Shown: positions 46,553-57,299, counted from the stretch's first letter. The stretch is DNA of 64,000 nt from Porphyra umbilicalis (GCA_002049455.2 KV918807.1:124001-188000), one strand, 5' to 3'. Notes: a model not told the origin generated them from the letters alone. Program-made: numbers and translations.

Positions 46553-47054
46553 TCGTGGGTAGACGCGGGGACGGGCGAGTTGGCCGGCTGGGGAGCGCTT
46601 GCCAGCATCCGTGTTTTTGTGTTTGTTTTTGTGTTGTTTTCGAGTGCCTGCGGGTACTTGCGTAGAAACAGGGGGGATGCCTGTCTCACCATCAGCCTGG
46701 GCTCGTAGGCGAAACCAGAACGAGCGCTGCACGATACGCATTGCTCACCCCGGATGCAGCCGAGGGCTGCGCTGTCCCAGGCTGCCTGCGGCGAGGCCGC
46801 AGCGCGGGAGTCTTGGGCTTCCAAAGAGATGACAAGCAGGTCCTTTGTCCGCCTTTCAACGACGCCAAGCGGCCAGCGTGAAACGGGGGGCACGGGCGGA
46901 GAGGCAGCAAGACAATCCCAAAAGGTTGGCCACAGCCAGCTCACTACGCGGCGAGCAATACACTATATTACCCAAGACGAACTAATGGTTGCAATGGGGG
47001 TGTGGCAGCTGCCACGCGCTGCGCAGAGGCAACGGCGGCGGCGGCACTCCCCGT

Positions 47055-48692
47055 CTAGTAGGTACGGCGGCAAACGTTGTACTGGCACTCGCTGCCCTTG
47101 ACGCAGACGGTCCGCGTGTAGCCACCGCACGGCCCGCCCACCGGCGACTCCTTGGCACACTTGCCCGACTCACAGCGGGTGCCATCCGCGCAGAAGGCGT
47201 TGGTAGACCCGCCGCACGGCCCGCCCGCCGCCGACTCCTCCTGGCACAAGTTGTTCTTGCACTCAGTACCAGCGCTGCACGTGTACCCGCTGTCGCCGCC
47301 GCACTCACCGCCGAGCGGCGACTCCATGGTGCATCGGCCGTCGGTGCACGTGGCACCTTCGTCCTTGCAATAAGCGTCGGTCGAGCCGCCGCACGGCCCA
47401 CCGACGGGCGACCCCTTCTGGCACATACCGTCCTGGCAATCCGTCCCGTCCACACAAGTGTACCCGCTGTCGACGCCGCACTCACCACCGAGCGGCGACT
47501 CCTTGGTGCACCGGCCGTCCGTGCACGTCGCACCTTCGTCCGTGCAATAAGCGTTGGTCGAGCCGCCGCACGGCCCGCCAACGGGCGACCCCGTCTGGCA
47601 CATACCATCCTGGCAATCCGTCCCCTTCACACACGTGTACCCGCTGTCGCCACCGCACTTACCGCCGAGCGGCGACTCCTTGGTGCACCGGCCGTCGGTG
47701 CACGTCGCACCTTCGTCCGTGCAATAAGCGTTGGTCGAGCCGCCGCACGGCCCGCCGACGGGCGACCCCTTCTGGCACATACCGTCCTGGCAATCCGTCC
47801 CGTCCACGCACATGAACCCGCTGTCGTCGCCGCACTTACCGCCGAGCGGCGACTCCATGGTGCACTGGCCGTCGGTGCACTTGGCCTCGTCGTCCTTGCA
47901 ATAAGCGTTGGTCGAGCCGCCGCACGGCCCGCCGACGGGCGACCCCGTCTGGCACATACCGTCCTGGCAATCCGTCCCATCTACGCACGTGTACCCGCTG
48001 TCGCCGCCGCACTCACCGCCGAGCGGCGACTCCTTGGAGCACCGGCCGTCGGTGCACGTCGCACCTTCGTCCGTGCAATAAGCGTTGGTCGAGCCGCCGC
48101 ACGGCCCGCCGACGGGCGACCCCGTCTGGCACATACCATCCTGGCAATCCGTCCCGTCCACGCACGTGTACCCGCTGTCGCCGCCGCACTTACCGCCGAG
48201 CGGCGACTCCTTGGTGCACCGGCCGTCGGTACACTTGGCCTCGTCGTCCTTGCAATAAGCGTTGGTCGAGCCGCCGCACGGCCCGCCGACGGGCGACCCC
48301 GTCTGGCACATACCATCCTGGCAATCCGTCCCGTCCACGCACGTGTACCCGCTGTCGCCGCCGCACTTACCGCCGAGCGGCGACTCCATGGTGCACCGGC
48401 CGTCGGTACACTTGGCCTCGTCGTCCTTGCAATAAGCGTTGGTCGAGCCGCCGCACGGCCCGCCGACTGGCGATTCCGTCTTGCACGTCCCGTGCTCACA
48501 TTTGCCTGGGGAGCGGCACGTCTGCCCATACTCGCCGCACTTGCCACCCAGGGGGACTCCATAGTACGTGGAGCGCGCGGTCGTCGATAGCGCGACACCG
48601 CCCCCGGCAGGGACGGCCGTGACGGTCACAAACGACGACACGGTCAGCACCGTCGCGACGGTGGCGACCACGGCGACACGGGCACCCACCAT
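47055..48692 (-). CDS. secreted protein with seven 59-residue Cys-rich repeats
   Basis: I choose the ATG at 48690-48692 because it opens directly into a signal peptide (MVGARVAVVATVATVLTVSS); an ATG 23 codons upstream would put hydrophilic sequence first. The mature protein has a short divergent Cys-rich lead, seven tandem units of 59 residues (177 bp) and a partial eighth, ending in TAG at 47055-47057. Each unit holds eight cysteines in two half-units of the pattern C-x(6,7)-C-x(5,6)-C-x4-C, for example GGPCGGSTNAYC...CTDGRC and GGKCGGDSGYTC...CQDGMC. DNA identity between units is high, so the array expands by unequal exchange or conversion. The pattern recalls small disulfide-rich extracellular modules, but I cannot assign a family. 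The long ORF on the opposite strand is a shadow. Confidence 0.9.
   Translation of the reverse strand: MVGARVAVVATVATVLTVSSFVTVTAVPAGGGVALSTTARSTYYGVPLGGKCGEYGQTCRSPGKCEHGTCKTESPVGGPCGGSTNAYCKDDEAKCTDGRCTMESPLGGKCGGDSGYTCVDGTDCQDGMCQTGSPVGGPCGGSTNAYCKDDEAKCTDGRCTKESPLGGKCGGDSGYTCVDGTDCQDGMCQTGSPVGGPCGGSTNAYCTDEGATCTDGRCSKESPLGGECGGDSGYTCVDGTDCQDGMCQTGSPVGGPCGGSTNAYCKDDEAKCTDGQCTMESPLGGKCGDDSGFMCVDGTDCQDGMCQKGSPVGGPCGGSTNAYCTDEGATCTDGRCTKESPLGGKCGGDSGYTCVKGTDCQDGMCQTGSPVGGPCGGSTNAYCTDEGATCTDGRCTKESPLGGECGVDSGYTCVDGTDCQDGMCQKGSPVGGPCGGSTDAYCKDEGATCTDGRCTMESPLGGECGGDSGYTCSAGTECKNNLCQEESAAGGPCGGSTNAFCADGTRCESGKCAKESPVGGPCGGYTRTVCVKGSECQYNVCRRTY
47196..48470. repeat. 177-bp coding tandem array
   Basis: The block GTCGAGCCGCCGCACGGCCC recurs every 177 bp at about 47378, 47555, 47732, 47909, 48086, 48263 and 48440. 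Two sequence subtypes (KDDEAKC and TDEGATC in translation) are interspersed, and the outermost units are the most divergent. Confidence 0.92.
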
Positions 48693-51294
48693 GATGAACG
48701 GGTGCGGAGGGGCCGAAGACAGGAGCGCGGGCGGGCAGGGGCAACGGGAGGCGTTGGTCACAGAACCGGTCGTGGGGTGTGGTTGGTGGCCGATGAAGAG
48801 TGCGCTACTGATGGGATGAGGACAAGACGCCCCCCCAACTGCAGGCCAGCCAAGCTCTTATAGGCCGCCGCAACAGCCGCTGACGCCGCGCTACGGCAGA
48901 GAAACCAGCGCCAACCGTCCTTGCAGGTGGGCACCGACCGCCGCCACTGCGTAGAGCGCTGCTAGCCCACGCATTCCCCTTCCTGCACCACGTCCGCTCG
49001 CTCCGTCCGCCTGCCAGCCCGAATGACTCCCACCCGTTCGATGTCCGCCGCGACAAGACCCAGCAGCCGCTTCCACCCGCCGCGTGAGCCGCCCGCCCCC
49101 GCCCCGGAGCGACTCGAGGCGGCGCCAGACAAGCCAGCCATCTGGTCAGAACCACCACCCCATCAAACCCGGGACGGCCCGCTGCGGAGGCCACCGCCAA
49201 ACCACCGCGGGTGGGGTGGGCGACCACGATTCGGGCGGGTCGGCGGGAGAACTTGGTTCCGGGCGGTCTGCGGACGCCAGCAGCCACACGAGCAGGCGGT
49301 GCGCACTCCCCGCGGCAGCCACGTATCAGGTGAACCGAAGAGACAGGGACCGATCAAAGAACAAGGTGGGGCGCCCCCCCCCTCCTTCCCAGCACGCGCC
49401 GGACTGCCGCGGACGCTGCGGTGCGTCCCGCGTCGCTGCGCACCAGGCAGTGCCCCCAAGGTCACAGCGTCCGTCGGCCCGCGGTGGCGGTGAGACGCCC
49501 CCGTGGCCAACGAGGCCGGAAAAACCCTAGACGCCCGCGCCGCACGTCGCGGTCTAGCAGGGTGCGCCATTGGAGGCGTAGGACGAAGCGGGAAGGGGGG
49601 AGGTCTCACGTACACACACGCTCGCACACCCAGCCGTAGAAGATGCGGCCGATGGAGGCGCAATGGGCATCCCCGCTCCGGACATCACAGCGGTGGTGGG
49701 GGGTGCAGCCCCGAGATCCTGGGGATCCGCGACGGCCAGCAAGGCGTGCAAGCCGGCACGTGGCCGAGAGCATGACGACGGGGTGCCCCACGAAAGCCGC
49801 CGGCCAGTAGCGGGCTGGGGATTATCCGGCATGGTGCCGGGGGCGAGTAGGCGACCAAGTGAACGGAGGGAGTTGAGCGCAGGCCGCCGCTGTGCCGACC
49901 AGCGGGAAACACGGCGGAAGCAGCGGTGGCAACCGTGCGTGCGGCACCCATCGTCGGAAACCCGGTGCCCCCTGACGAAACCCAAACGGCACAGGACGAA
50001 CCCGAACGACACGAAGTTATTCGGCTTTTTTTCGAGTGTTCGTCCGGCAAACGAACGCCGGATGTTCCCCGGTTTTCGTCCGACAGAGTGACAATCCGAC
50101 CACAGCGACCTGTCAGAGAGGTGCTTGTCCAGGCTTCTGTGAGACGCATACAGTACACACAGCCAGCCCGGCTCGAAGCCGATTTCCACGACAGTCCCAG
50201 ATCTTGACCAAAAAAAGCATGGCCCATCAGAGTTCCTCTGGCGGCAAGATCACCAAGTCTATGAGACAAGTCAAGCCTCGAGTGCTGGAGCAACCCCAAG
50301 CCCGAATGAGAAGGCGCTCCTGGAGCATCATGAGAGCGTCCAGCAATCGACCGCAGACAAACTATTGTATTGATGAAGACGTTAGGTGTTTGATTTTTCA
50401 AACATGGGCACCCAACCGTGCCTGTCGTACGGTCTTGCTGGGGCAAGGAGAGGTGTGCCGATCCTTGCGTTGGCTGACTCTTCCATGTCCGTCATCCTCC
50501 CCTGGTCGACACTCACGCGCTCTGGTTGCCATGCTGCCGAAAGAGCCTTCCTGCATCTGGGTCGGCAGCAGCGGACAAGACATGGAGAATACTGTGGAGG
50601 CGCAAGTTTTACGACGGGGGGAGCGGCAATAGCTGTGGATATCGACAGCGGTGGACGTGGAGGAGGACAGCGGCGTCGGTGGGGGGGGGGCAGCGGTGGG
50701 CGGGGGGCGGGAGGTCGGAAGGGACGAGGTTTGGACGTGAGCAAGAAGGGGCAGGTGGAGGGAGATGTGGAGAGTTGAGGCGAGGGGAGGGAGGGGCAAT
50801 GTGGGGTGGAGGACGGCGGGGAGGGGGACGACGGGGAGGGGGAAGGTGGAGAGGCAAGAGGACCGGTGTTGTGAGCTTAGCAGTCTTAGTCGTCATCAAC
50901 AGTAGAGAAATTGTGGCAGCGGAAGAAGTACTGTCAGGAGGGTGCCGAGCTGTGTTTTTGGCGCCAACGTTTGTCCGGACGAAAGCCCTTTCGTTCGGTC
51001 GCTCGTCTCACCTGACGACTGCTCAACGCTGGGTCTGACGAATGTTGATTCGTCTGGTGGATGCAATCCGAACGAGAAGCGGACAAAAAAGAGCGTTCGT
51101 TCGAGGGCACCCGATGTGCGACGATGCACGGCGACGGGTACGGGCGGACTGCTGACAAAAGTGTTCGATCGATCGTTTGTGATGACTAGCAGCAGATGAC
51201 GTGGGCTCCCGCCTGAGCGCTGACACTCTGTCTGCTTGTCCATACAGTGCGTTCGAGGAACGCTCACAGGTGACTAAAGATTAGCAGTCGACGT
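48693..51294. other. intergenic, no recognised gene
   Basis: Upstream of the Cys-rich gene the ORFs on both strands are Arg/Pro/Ala-rich noise. Near 49990-50110 and 50960-51110 there are scattered TTCGTCCGGCAAACG- and TTTGTCCGGACGAAAG-type blocks that may be remnants of one repeat family. 50650-50870 is a purine-rich (G/A) tract. Confidence 0.45.
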
Positions 51295-51302
51295 TTCAGA
51301 AG

Positions 51303-51685
51303 TAGGGTTGCTCAGAACGCCCGGGGCGCGTCGTTAAGGCCGTCGTTAAGGGCGTCACCAGGGCGTCATTTGGGCGTCGTGCGCCCCTAACGCCCCAACT
51401 CAAAAGGGCGTCAACAAGGCGTCGCGAAGAGGAAGTTTTCAGGGGGGTCCACATGATTCAGCAGGTGGCGGCTGTGCACCTTGGTTGGGGACAGGCACCC
51501 AGTCTGGACACAAAATGAGATATGAGAACGCGATATGGGTGCTACTTGAACGATATACAGAATATTGAGGGTGCTACTTGGGGCGTCGTGAGGGCGTTTT
51601 GGCTGCCTAATGGGGCGTCAGTAAGGCGTCATATCCGTCGCGCGCCCCTGACGCCCCCGAAATAGGGGCGTCGTGTGCAACCCTA
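51303..51685. mobile_element. hAT-like MITE 1 (383 bp) with 8-bp TSD
   Basis: The element starts TAGGGTTGC and ends GCAACCCTA, flanked on both sides by TTCAGAAG (51295-51302 and 51686-51693). An 8-bp target-site duplication with a short TIR of this form is typical of hAT transposons. The inside is built from GGGCGTC/GACGCCC motifs in both orientations, so it can fold extensively. It is too short to encode a transposase. Confidence 0.88.
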
Positions 51686-51953
51686 TTCAGAAGTACTGAT
51701 ACGAACAAAATACGCACACACCTGAAAGAACTCACATCACGTTGGTGTCTCTTTGGGGGACTACCTGGTCGATCATCGACTCTCAGCACCCACGACGAAG
51801 GCCCATGGGTCTCCTTCGATAGTGCCTCGCAGCTCGGTCTCCGATTCTCAAGCCATGGTGCTTCTACCGTCGTGACCACCACCCCCCGCCACGAGTCCGG
51901 GACAGGTTGGCGGGTGTGCGTCTCAGCCCTGGCGGCGCCTTGGCCAAAACGTT

Positions 51954-54205
51954 ATGGCGTCCCTAATGGGACGTAGTGACTCCATCGCGGAGCGGGTGCT
52001 TTTTGGCCTGGCCTTTGTCACCCGCTTTTTTCATCTGGCCGACCCGGCGCAGATTGTACGTGGTCACCGCTTGTCTTGGATTGGGGGCGTGGTTGCAAGG
52101 AACTCCTCGGTGTTGTGTGGAGAAGCCTCTGTATTGGCGGCTGGTTGAGCATGGTGTTGTGCGTTGCATGCTGCCTTCTACTGTCACTATATTGTCTTGA
52201 TGTGCTTTATTTAGCGTCGCAACCTGCCGCCCGTTGTCCCCGTCACCGTGCTTGACATCTAACTCTCCTGTACTAGTCCTCACGTCGCGCTTTACCGTGC
52301 TTTTCTCACTTGCGGGACTGCTCTGCTTGTTTGTTTGCTAGGTCTTCGACGAAATCCACTTTGCAGGCTTCACCAACAGCATCTTGAAGCGTACGTGGTG
52401 TTGCTCGACCAGTGTTCTACATGGTGACCCTACGAGATGTGGGCATGCCTGCCTACAGAGTGGTTTGCGGACAGTGCACGTGCGGCTTGTGGAGCTGTTG
52501 TTTCTGCCATGCGCCAGAGCACTGGCGCAGTCGTTGTCGGAATGCGTCGTCGACTGATGGCCGGCTTGGTTGCCCTTCATCCGGTTCTATGCGGGCAGCT
52601 CGTGGCGTATCGGCTTTTTGTAGTATTCTCCCTCAAAGAGTCGTCCTTTGCGCGTACGCCGAGGAGCCGGCTTGACTCATCCTTTTTACTGCATCTGTTG
52701 TCTACTTGGCATTTCGGGTGTTCGGGACCTGTGTGCTGTGCTGTCATGGTTGTGATACCCGCGTCGCTGCTTGGCTCATTGATTCTGGACATCGCGCAGG
52801 TGAATTCTTTTGGGACATCCATCCGGTGCTAGGCAAGCTCACTCTGGCGTTTGGGGGTTGGCTGCTCGGCTACCAGCCGTCGGACTTTGACTTTTCCGGC
52901 ATTGGCAAGGATTATGGCACCCTGCGGTACGTGCCCCTACGGGAGGTGTCTGCCTTCTTTGGCGTGTTGACCGTACCGCTCCTCTACCGCACTGCCCGCG
53001 TTTTGGGATTGAGCGTTCCCGGCGCGCTGCTGGCGGCGTTGTTCCTATGCTGGGACACTATGCACGTGACCGAGGCCCGGCTCATCCTGATGGACTCGCA
53101 GGTGCTTTTCACCGGCGTGTTGGCCCTGTACACGGCGCTGTGCTTGTGGCGTACTCGGCCTCGGACGCCGTCCCGGTTCTTGTGGCTGGTGCTGGCAGGC
53201 CTGGGCTCGGGCGCGAGCATCTCAGTCAAGTGGACGGGCCTGGCCACGCCTGGCCTCATTGCCATTGTGTCCTTTTTTGGGCTCCACTTCCTCAAGGAGC
53301 CGCTGGCGCTGGTGGAGTGCGCTGTCGCGGGCGCGAGCGGGCTGGGCCTGTACACCGCCCTGTTTTGGGTGCACCTCCAGGTGTTGACCCACTCGGGCCC
53401 TGGCGATGCCTTCATGCCGCTAGAGTTTCAGCGTACGCTCATTGGCAGTGAGCATTTCGATCCGGCGGCGCCGGGGCTCGGCTTTTGGCGGACGTTTGGC
53501 GAGATCAACCGCGTGATGTATACTTCCAACCGGGATATCGTCGACGACCACAACTGGGCGTCCAAGTGGTGGCAGTGGGTGGTTAACGCGCGGGGCATCC
53601 TGTTCTACACCCAAGAGTCTCCGCCTGGCTCGGGGTTGTGGGCTCAGATTTACCTCATTGGCAACCCCTTCATTGTGGTGGTGGTGCTGGCGGCCAACAC
53701 CCTTTTTATCGCCTGGCTCATCTTCAAGGTCCGATACAAACTCCCGCGCGGCGACGCGGCGGCGGTCGTCGGCAAGGCCTTGCCTGCGGGCGACTCCGTG
53801 GCGCCCGTCGACGGCAAGGCGGCGCTTACGAGGAGCACGGGCGGCCGGCCGGCCGTGCACACCCCAGTTGCGTCGACAGCACTGGACAGCCAGCTGCCGC
53901 CAGCGCAAAGAAGCGTCGTGGCAACCGGCGTTTTCCTGCTTTTTGGTTGGTTGACATCCCTGCTCCCGTTTGTGCTCGTGGACCGCACGAGCTTTCTCTA
54001 CCACTACCTGCCGGCGCTGATGTACGGGGAGCTGCTCGCGGCGCTGCTGGTGGACCAGCTCCCACGCCGGCTTCGCGTTGTGGCGTGCGTGGCGCTGTCG
54101 ACAGCAGCCATGGTGGCGTTCCTGTACTGGGCGCCTTGGGTGTACGCGCTACCAAGATCTTCGGATTGGCACCAGACGCGGAGGTGGATGGCTCGGTGGG
54201 ACTAG
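51954..54205 (+). CDS. protein O-mannosyltransferase (PMT family, GT39), MIR-less, three exons
   Basis: Dolichyl-phosphate-mannose-protein mannosyltransferase, which moves mannose from dolichyl-phosphate-mannose to Ser/Thr of secretory proteins in the ER membrane. Gene model: exon 1 51954-52055, exon 2 52342-52390, exon 3 52800-54205 (stop TAG), giving 518 codons with matching phases. Both introns start GTACGTGG and end in AG. Splicing joins VTRFFHLADPAQI to VFDEIHFAGF, the family's catalytic Asp-Glu loop, then to LKREFFWDIHPVLGK. Later motifs are RYVPLREVSAFFGV, EARLILMDSQV, SVKWTGL, GPGDAFMPLEFQ and a C-terminal multi-helix region with IGNPF and YHYLPAL. About ten membrane helices are expected. 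Eukaryotic PMTs usually have about 750-900 residues with a luminal MIR domain; none is present here, so it resembles the short bacterial form. Intact apart from that. Confidence 0.93.
52056..52341 (+). other. intron 1 of the PMT gene
   Basis: Starts GTACGTGG, ends TTTGCTAG, phase 0. Removing it joins exon 1 to the conserved VFDEIHF motif. A pyrimidine-rich stretch precedes the acceptor. Confidence 0.9.
52391..52799 (+). other. intron 2 of the PMT gene
   Basis: Starts GTACGTGG and ends ATCGCGCAG, phase 1. A split Arg codon (C plus GT) gives the family-typical KREF junction. Part of the intron is read through by an ORF that happens to be open into exon 3. Confidence 0.9.
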
Positions 54206-55047
54206 TACATCGTGTCCACCTAGCGGAAAAAGTTTCGTGCTTCGGCCTGCACTTTTCTTCATGTCGACGCGCACGGGCGCCTCGGGCACCGGGAGCTGGC
54301 CTCCACTCGTTTCCTTGCACTGTTGCTTGCTTCGTCCCCTTTTCCCTTCTGAGACCGTACCATCTGGGTGGGCGTGTGTCGGTTGTTCAGCGTACACCCT
54401 CGATTGTCCCTCTTGGACAAACGCAGCCATTGCAGCGACAACAGCTCGTGCGCACCATGCGCCAGGCTGGGCCTGCTGGCAGCGACTGTACCCTCCGATC
54501 GCCGCGCCTGTCGCGACATTTGTCATGTGTTCGACCCCTGCTGGCGTGCATTTTGCTCGCCACTGCTGGGTGATGCCCCTGTGCTCGCGACCCACCTCGG
54601 AATTTGCCTGTTGACAGTACCGCGGATGGTGCAGGAAGGAAAGGACGCCAATCTTGTCGAGCGCCGTCCGTACCAGAAAAAGCGACCACTGGTTTCCACC
54701 AAGGGATGGTGGCTTGGCAGCTCTATGAAGGTCAGCGCCATCAATGTGATGATCGCAGCCCATGCCTGTGCGCGGTTGTCGCTGCGGGGGTTGTGCGCGG
54801 GGGACGGCGCGGTTTTTCGTCGCAGACACCCCCGTCGGCCGTGCGCCACTGGCATGTAACACGTCGGCCACGCGCACGGTACGAGAGACCAATAGCGGTG
54901 AGATGGATGCCGCGACTCTTTTCGGATGGACCAGGACAGAAGACAAGGACAGCCTCCGTCCCGACGCAGCGCTGCGCGATGCCGCGTCGGCTCGGCGGGC
55001 ACCCGCGAGGGTGCCCGCTGTGAATATCCAGCCGAGGATCTCGGCTG
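54206..55047. other. no recognised gene
   Basis: Downstream of the PMT gene there are only overlapping short ORFs without coherent composition. A poly(A) signal is not obvious. Confidence 0.45.
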
Positions 55048-56620
55048 TATCCGTCTGACACCAGATAAGAACCCATGGCATCAGATAAGAACCAACTGCA
55101 AGGGTCGATTCTTCACAGTGTTTACATACTAAGTGAGTTTCTGGATAATCAAACAGATGCCAACACTCAAACAGGACGGCCCGTCTTCCCCCAAAGAAAA
55201 AATGGATTCTGTACTGAGACACATGAATGAAAAGAGCAGGTCTTCAGCTCGCCAACCATGTGATCAGCTTTTCCATACGCCATCGTCGTCGGCAGAGACG
55301 GGTTGCCGAGTGTTTTTGATGGGGTCTCTGTCCAGACGTTCCAACGGTCAATTTTTGGCTCAAATCGCCCTCTGCGACCCTGCCAAGCGTCCATTGCGCG
55401 CGCGGGCCAAAAATCTGACCAGGCAGAAAAGAACGATTCCCAGTCCTGAGCTCGTGTGTTGCACGTGGCGCGGCCCGAGCTACGGTAGTTCCACATGTCC
55501 ATGTGAAGCGCACTTCCGGTGCAATGAGTACGCCAGATACAGCGGGGCATTCTTCATCACGTCGAGACGCTTCGGAGGCCATAAAGCAGTACATCCTCGT
55601 CGTCCCGGAAAGGCAATCCACATGGCTTCAAAGAAAAAACCTGCTCATACGACCCCGCTCAGGCCGATTTCAGAACCCAATGTGGGTCCACATGGCCAGA
55701 AATGGCTTTTGTGTCCCACCCCCAGTTAAGCTCCACTGCGCCGCGGGGGAGCTGTCAAAAGGAGCAGACCGAGTGGTGTCGGACGTTAACCTGGAGCTGT
55801 TGGTGTCACGCCTCACCCCGGTGGTCCGCAAGAACCTGTCGTGCCCGACAATCGTGCAGGGAACGCTTTCGACAGCGGGACGAGCAACTGTTTTGACGGC
55901 GCCGGAGGTGCTCGCGGCTGTTCAGCAGCTTGACGCCGACAAGCTCAAGAATCAGCAGGACCTCGAGTTGGGTCGTCGGCAGAGGGAGGCGACGGTGGCA
56001 GCCAACAAGCCCAAAAAGGCCGAGCTGGCTGCAGCGCAGGAGCGCACGAAGTGGGCCAAGGTTTGGTGTCTGGTCAGTGAGGAGGCGGCCGAGGAGGGCC
56101 AGCACCGGCTGCACCGACTGTACCCGTCTGCCCGCAAGCTGGTCCTGCGGGAACGTGCCAACAAGCAGCGCGAGCTGTTTCATGTGCCCAACGCGGGTGA
56201 TTGTCGCCAGCGTGGACTGCTGTGATCACGCCCTTGGTTCCTTTGTTCTTTTTTCTGTTCAAGCTGTGGTTGGATAGAATATTGCCAGGGTTTTCCAGGT
56301 TCTTGATTGGTGCAATAGGATTTACCCCCATAGACAGCTGACTCAATTCAGACGGTCACACATCAACACTGTGGTACAATTATCCGTCAACACTGCAGAA
56401 CGCCTAGGTTTTCCCAGGATGTTTGATGGGTTGTTAACTGGTGTATACCCCGATACCGACCCACCTACCAACAAAAAGAGTCAAGCGTCCATTTTTTGTG
56501 GAAAAAAGATGATGGAGGAGGGGAGGGTGAGCTGAGCCAAACGGTGTGCATCTCGAAGGAAGTGAACCTGTGGTTAATAAACGGGGACAGGATGGGTTCT
56601 TATCTGGTGTCAGACGGATA
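55048..56620. mobile_element. candidate DNA transposon with 29-bp inverted ends
   Basis: The 29 bp at 55048-55076 (TATCCGTCTGACACCAGATA and nine more) recur as an exact reverse complement at 56592-56620. The homology extends a little outward (GGCTG next to each). The 1.57 kb between them contains an ORF (55731-56225). An imperfect palindrome (CAGCCGAGGATCTCGGCTG) abuts the left end and a perfect 40-bp palindrome lies just beyond the right end. No target-site duplication is clear. Confidence 0.6.
55731..56225 (+). CDS. C-terminal exon-like ORF inside TIR element
   Basis: From about 55731 the frame has coding-like G/C-ending codons and encodes a charged helical protein: NLELLVSRLTPVVRKNLSC, then LTAPEVLAAVQQLDADKLKN, a Gln/Arg/Lys-rich coiled stretch and a basic end. 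It stops with TGA at 56223-56225. The Pro-Glu-x-Leu then Lys/Arg-rich coil recalls the C-termini of pogo/Tigger-type DDE transposases, but no catalytic core is present. It may be the last exon of a truncated transposase or a host gene fragment. The start is unknown; the frame is open further upstream but loses codon bias. Confidence 0.4.
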   Translation, partial: LHCAAGELSKGADRVVSDVNLELLVSRLTPVVRKNLSCPTIVQGTLSTAGRATVLTAPEVLAAVQQLDADKLKNQQDLELGRRQREATVAANKPKKAELAAAQERTKWAKVWCLVSEEAAEEGQHRLHRLYPSARKLVLRERANKQRELFHVPNAGDCRQRGLL

Positions 56621-56630
56621 TATACAGCCC

Positions 56631-56670
56631 AGTATCCCGTGGGGAGGATATATCCTCCCCACGGGATACT
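56631..56670. repeat. perfect 40-bp palindrome
   Basis: Two exact 20-bp arms (AGTATCCCGTGGGGAGGATA and its complement) with no spacer. It lies 10 bp from the right inverted end of the 55048-56620 element, and the TA flanking MITE copy 2 overlaps its last base. It can extrude as a cruciform. Confidence 0.95.
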
Positions 56671-56671
56671 A

Positions 56672-57299
56672 TGGTGCGTGTCCCAAAAATGAGACATGCG
56701 CGTTTTCTGAAGGACTGACACATCACTGCGCGGGGGCAGGTGGGGTGGGGTACGAGAAAATTCTCCACTGGCCTCCATGGAAAGAGCCTCTCCCGACGCG
56801 TTATTGGCTGACAACTCCTTAGTACCCGCCTGTGGGCCCTGTTCTGTGGACCTCTCAGATAGCCCCGGTCTTGGAGCCAGTCTTTTTCAGGTTCTTGGGG
56901 TTCAAGGTTTGCAACGCCAAAGCTCATGTGCTAACTGGAGCTTCGATGAGGGGTGTCCCAAATTGTGTTTTCCTCACAGGGGGCTACATGGAGGTCTTTT
57001 TCACGTTTTTATTGGTAAGGTGGTGCCCTTTTCTTCGTGCACAAATTGTCAGCACATGCCTGCTCTAGTATCTGTGCATTTGATTGGGCCGCGTGATCGT
57101 CACCTGTCGAAGTTGCAATGAATGACACTTTCCCCCATGACACGTCAGGATGTGCCGCCTCTGCTAACACTGTCAGGGGCTGTTCTGGAACCACAGTGGG
57201 ACCGAGTGGGTCACATTACATTATCGGACCGTTGCAGAAGGCCAGTGGGCCGAGAAAAAAAGAAAAAACCGCCATGTCTCATTTTTGGGACACGCACCA
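56672..57299 (-). mobile_element. 628-bp TIR element (MITE), copy 2
   Basis: Same element as 13336-13963 in reverse orientation, with TA on both sides (56670-56671 and 57300-57301). ORFs inside match those of the other copies for over 100 codons but terminate differently (stop after HLSKLQ here, read-through in copy 1). This argues against a functional protein. Confidence 0.92.

Noticed and set aside
47196..48470. Regular 177-bp repeats as a CRISPR-like or non-coding satellite array
   Set aside because: The period is a multiple of three, cysteine spacing is conserved and there are no unique spacers; it is coding repetition.
46989..48590. 533-codon ORF opposite the Cys-rich repeat gene
   Set aside because: It is a shadow of the 177-bp coding repeats; the minus strand has the signal peptide and conserved cysteines.
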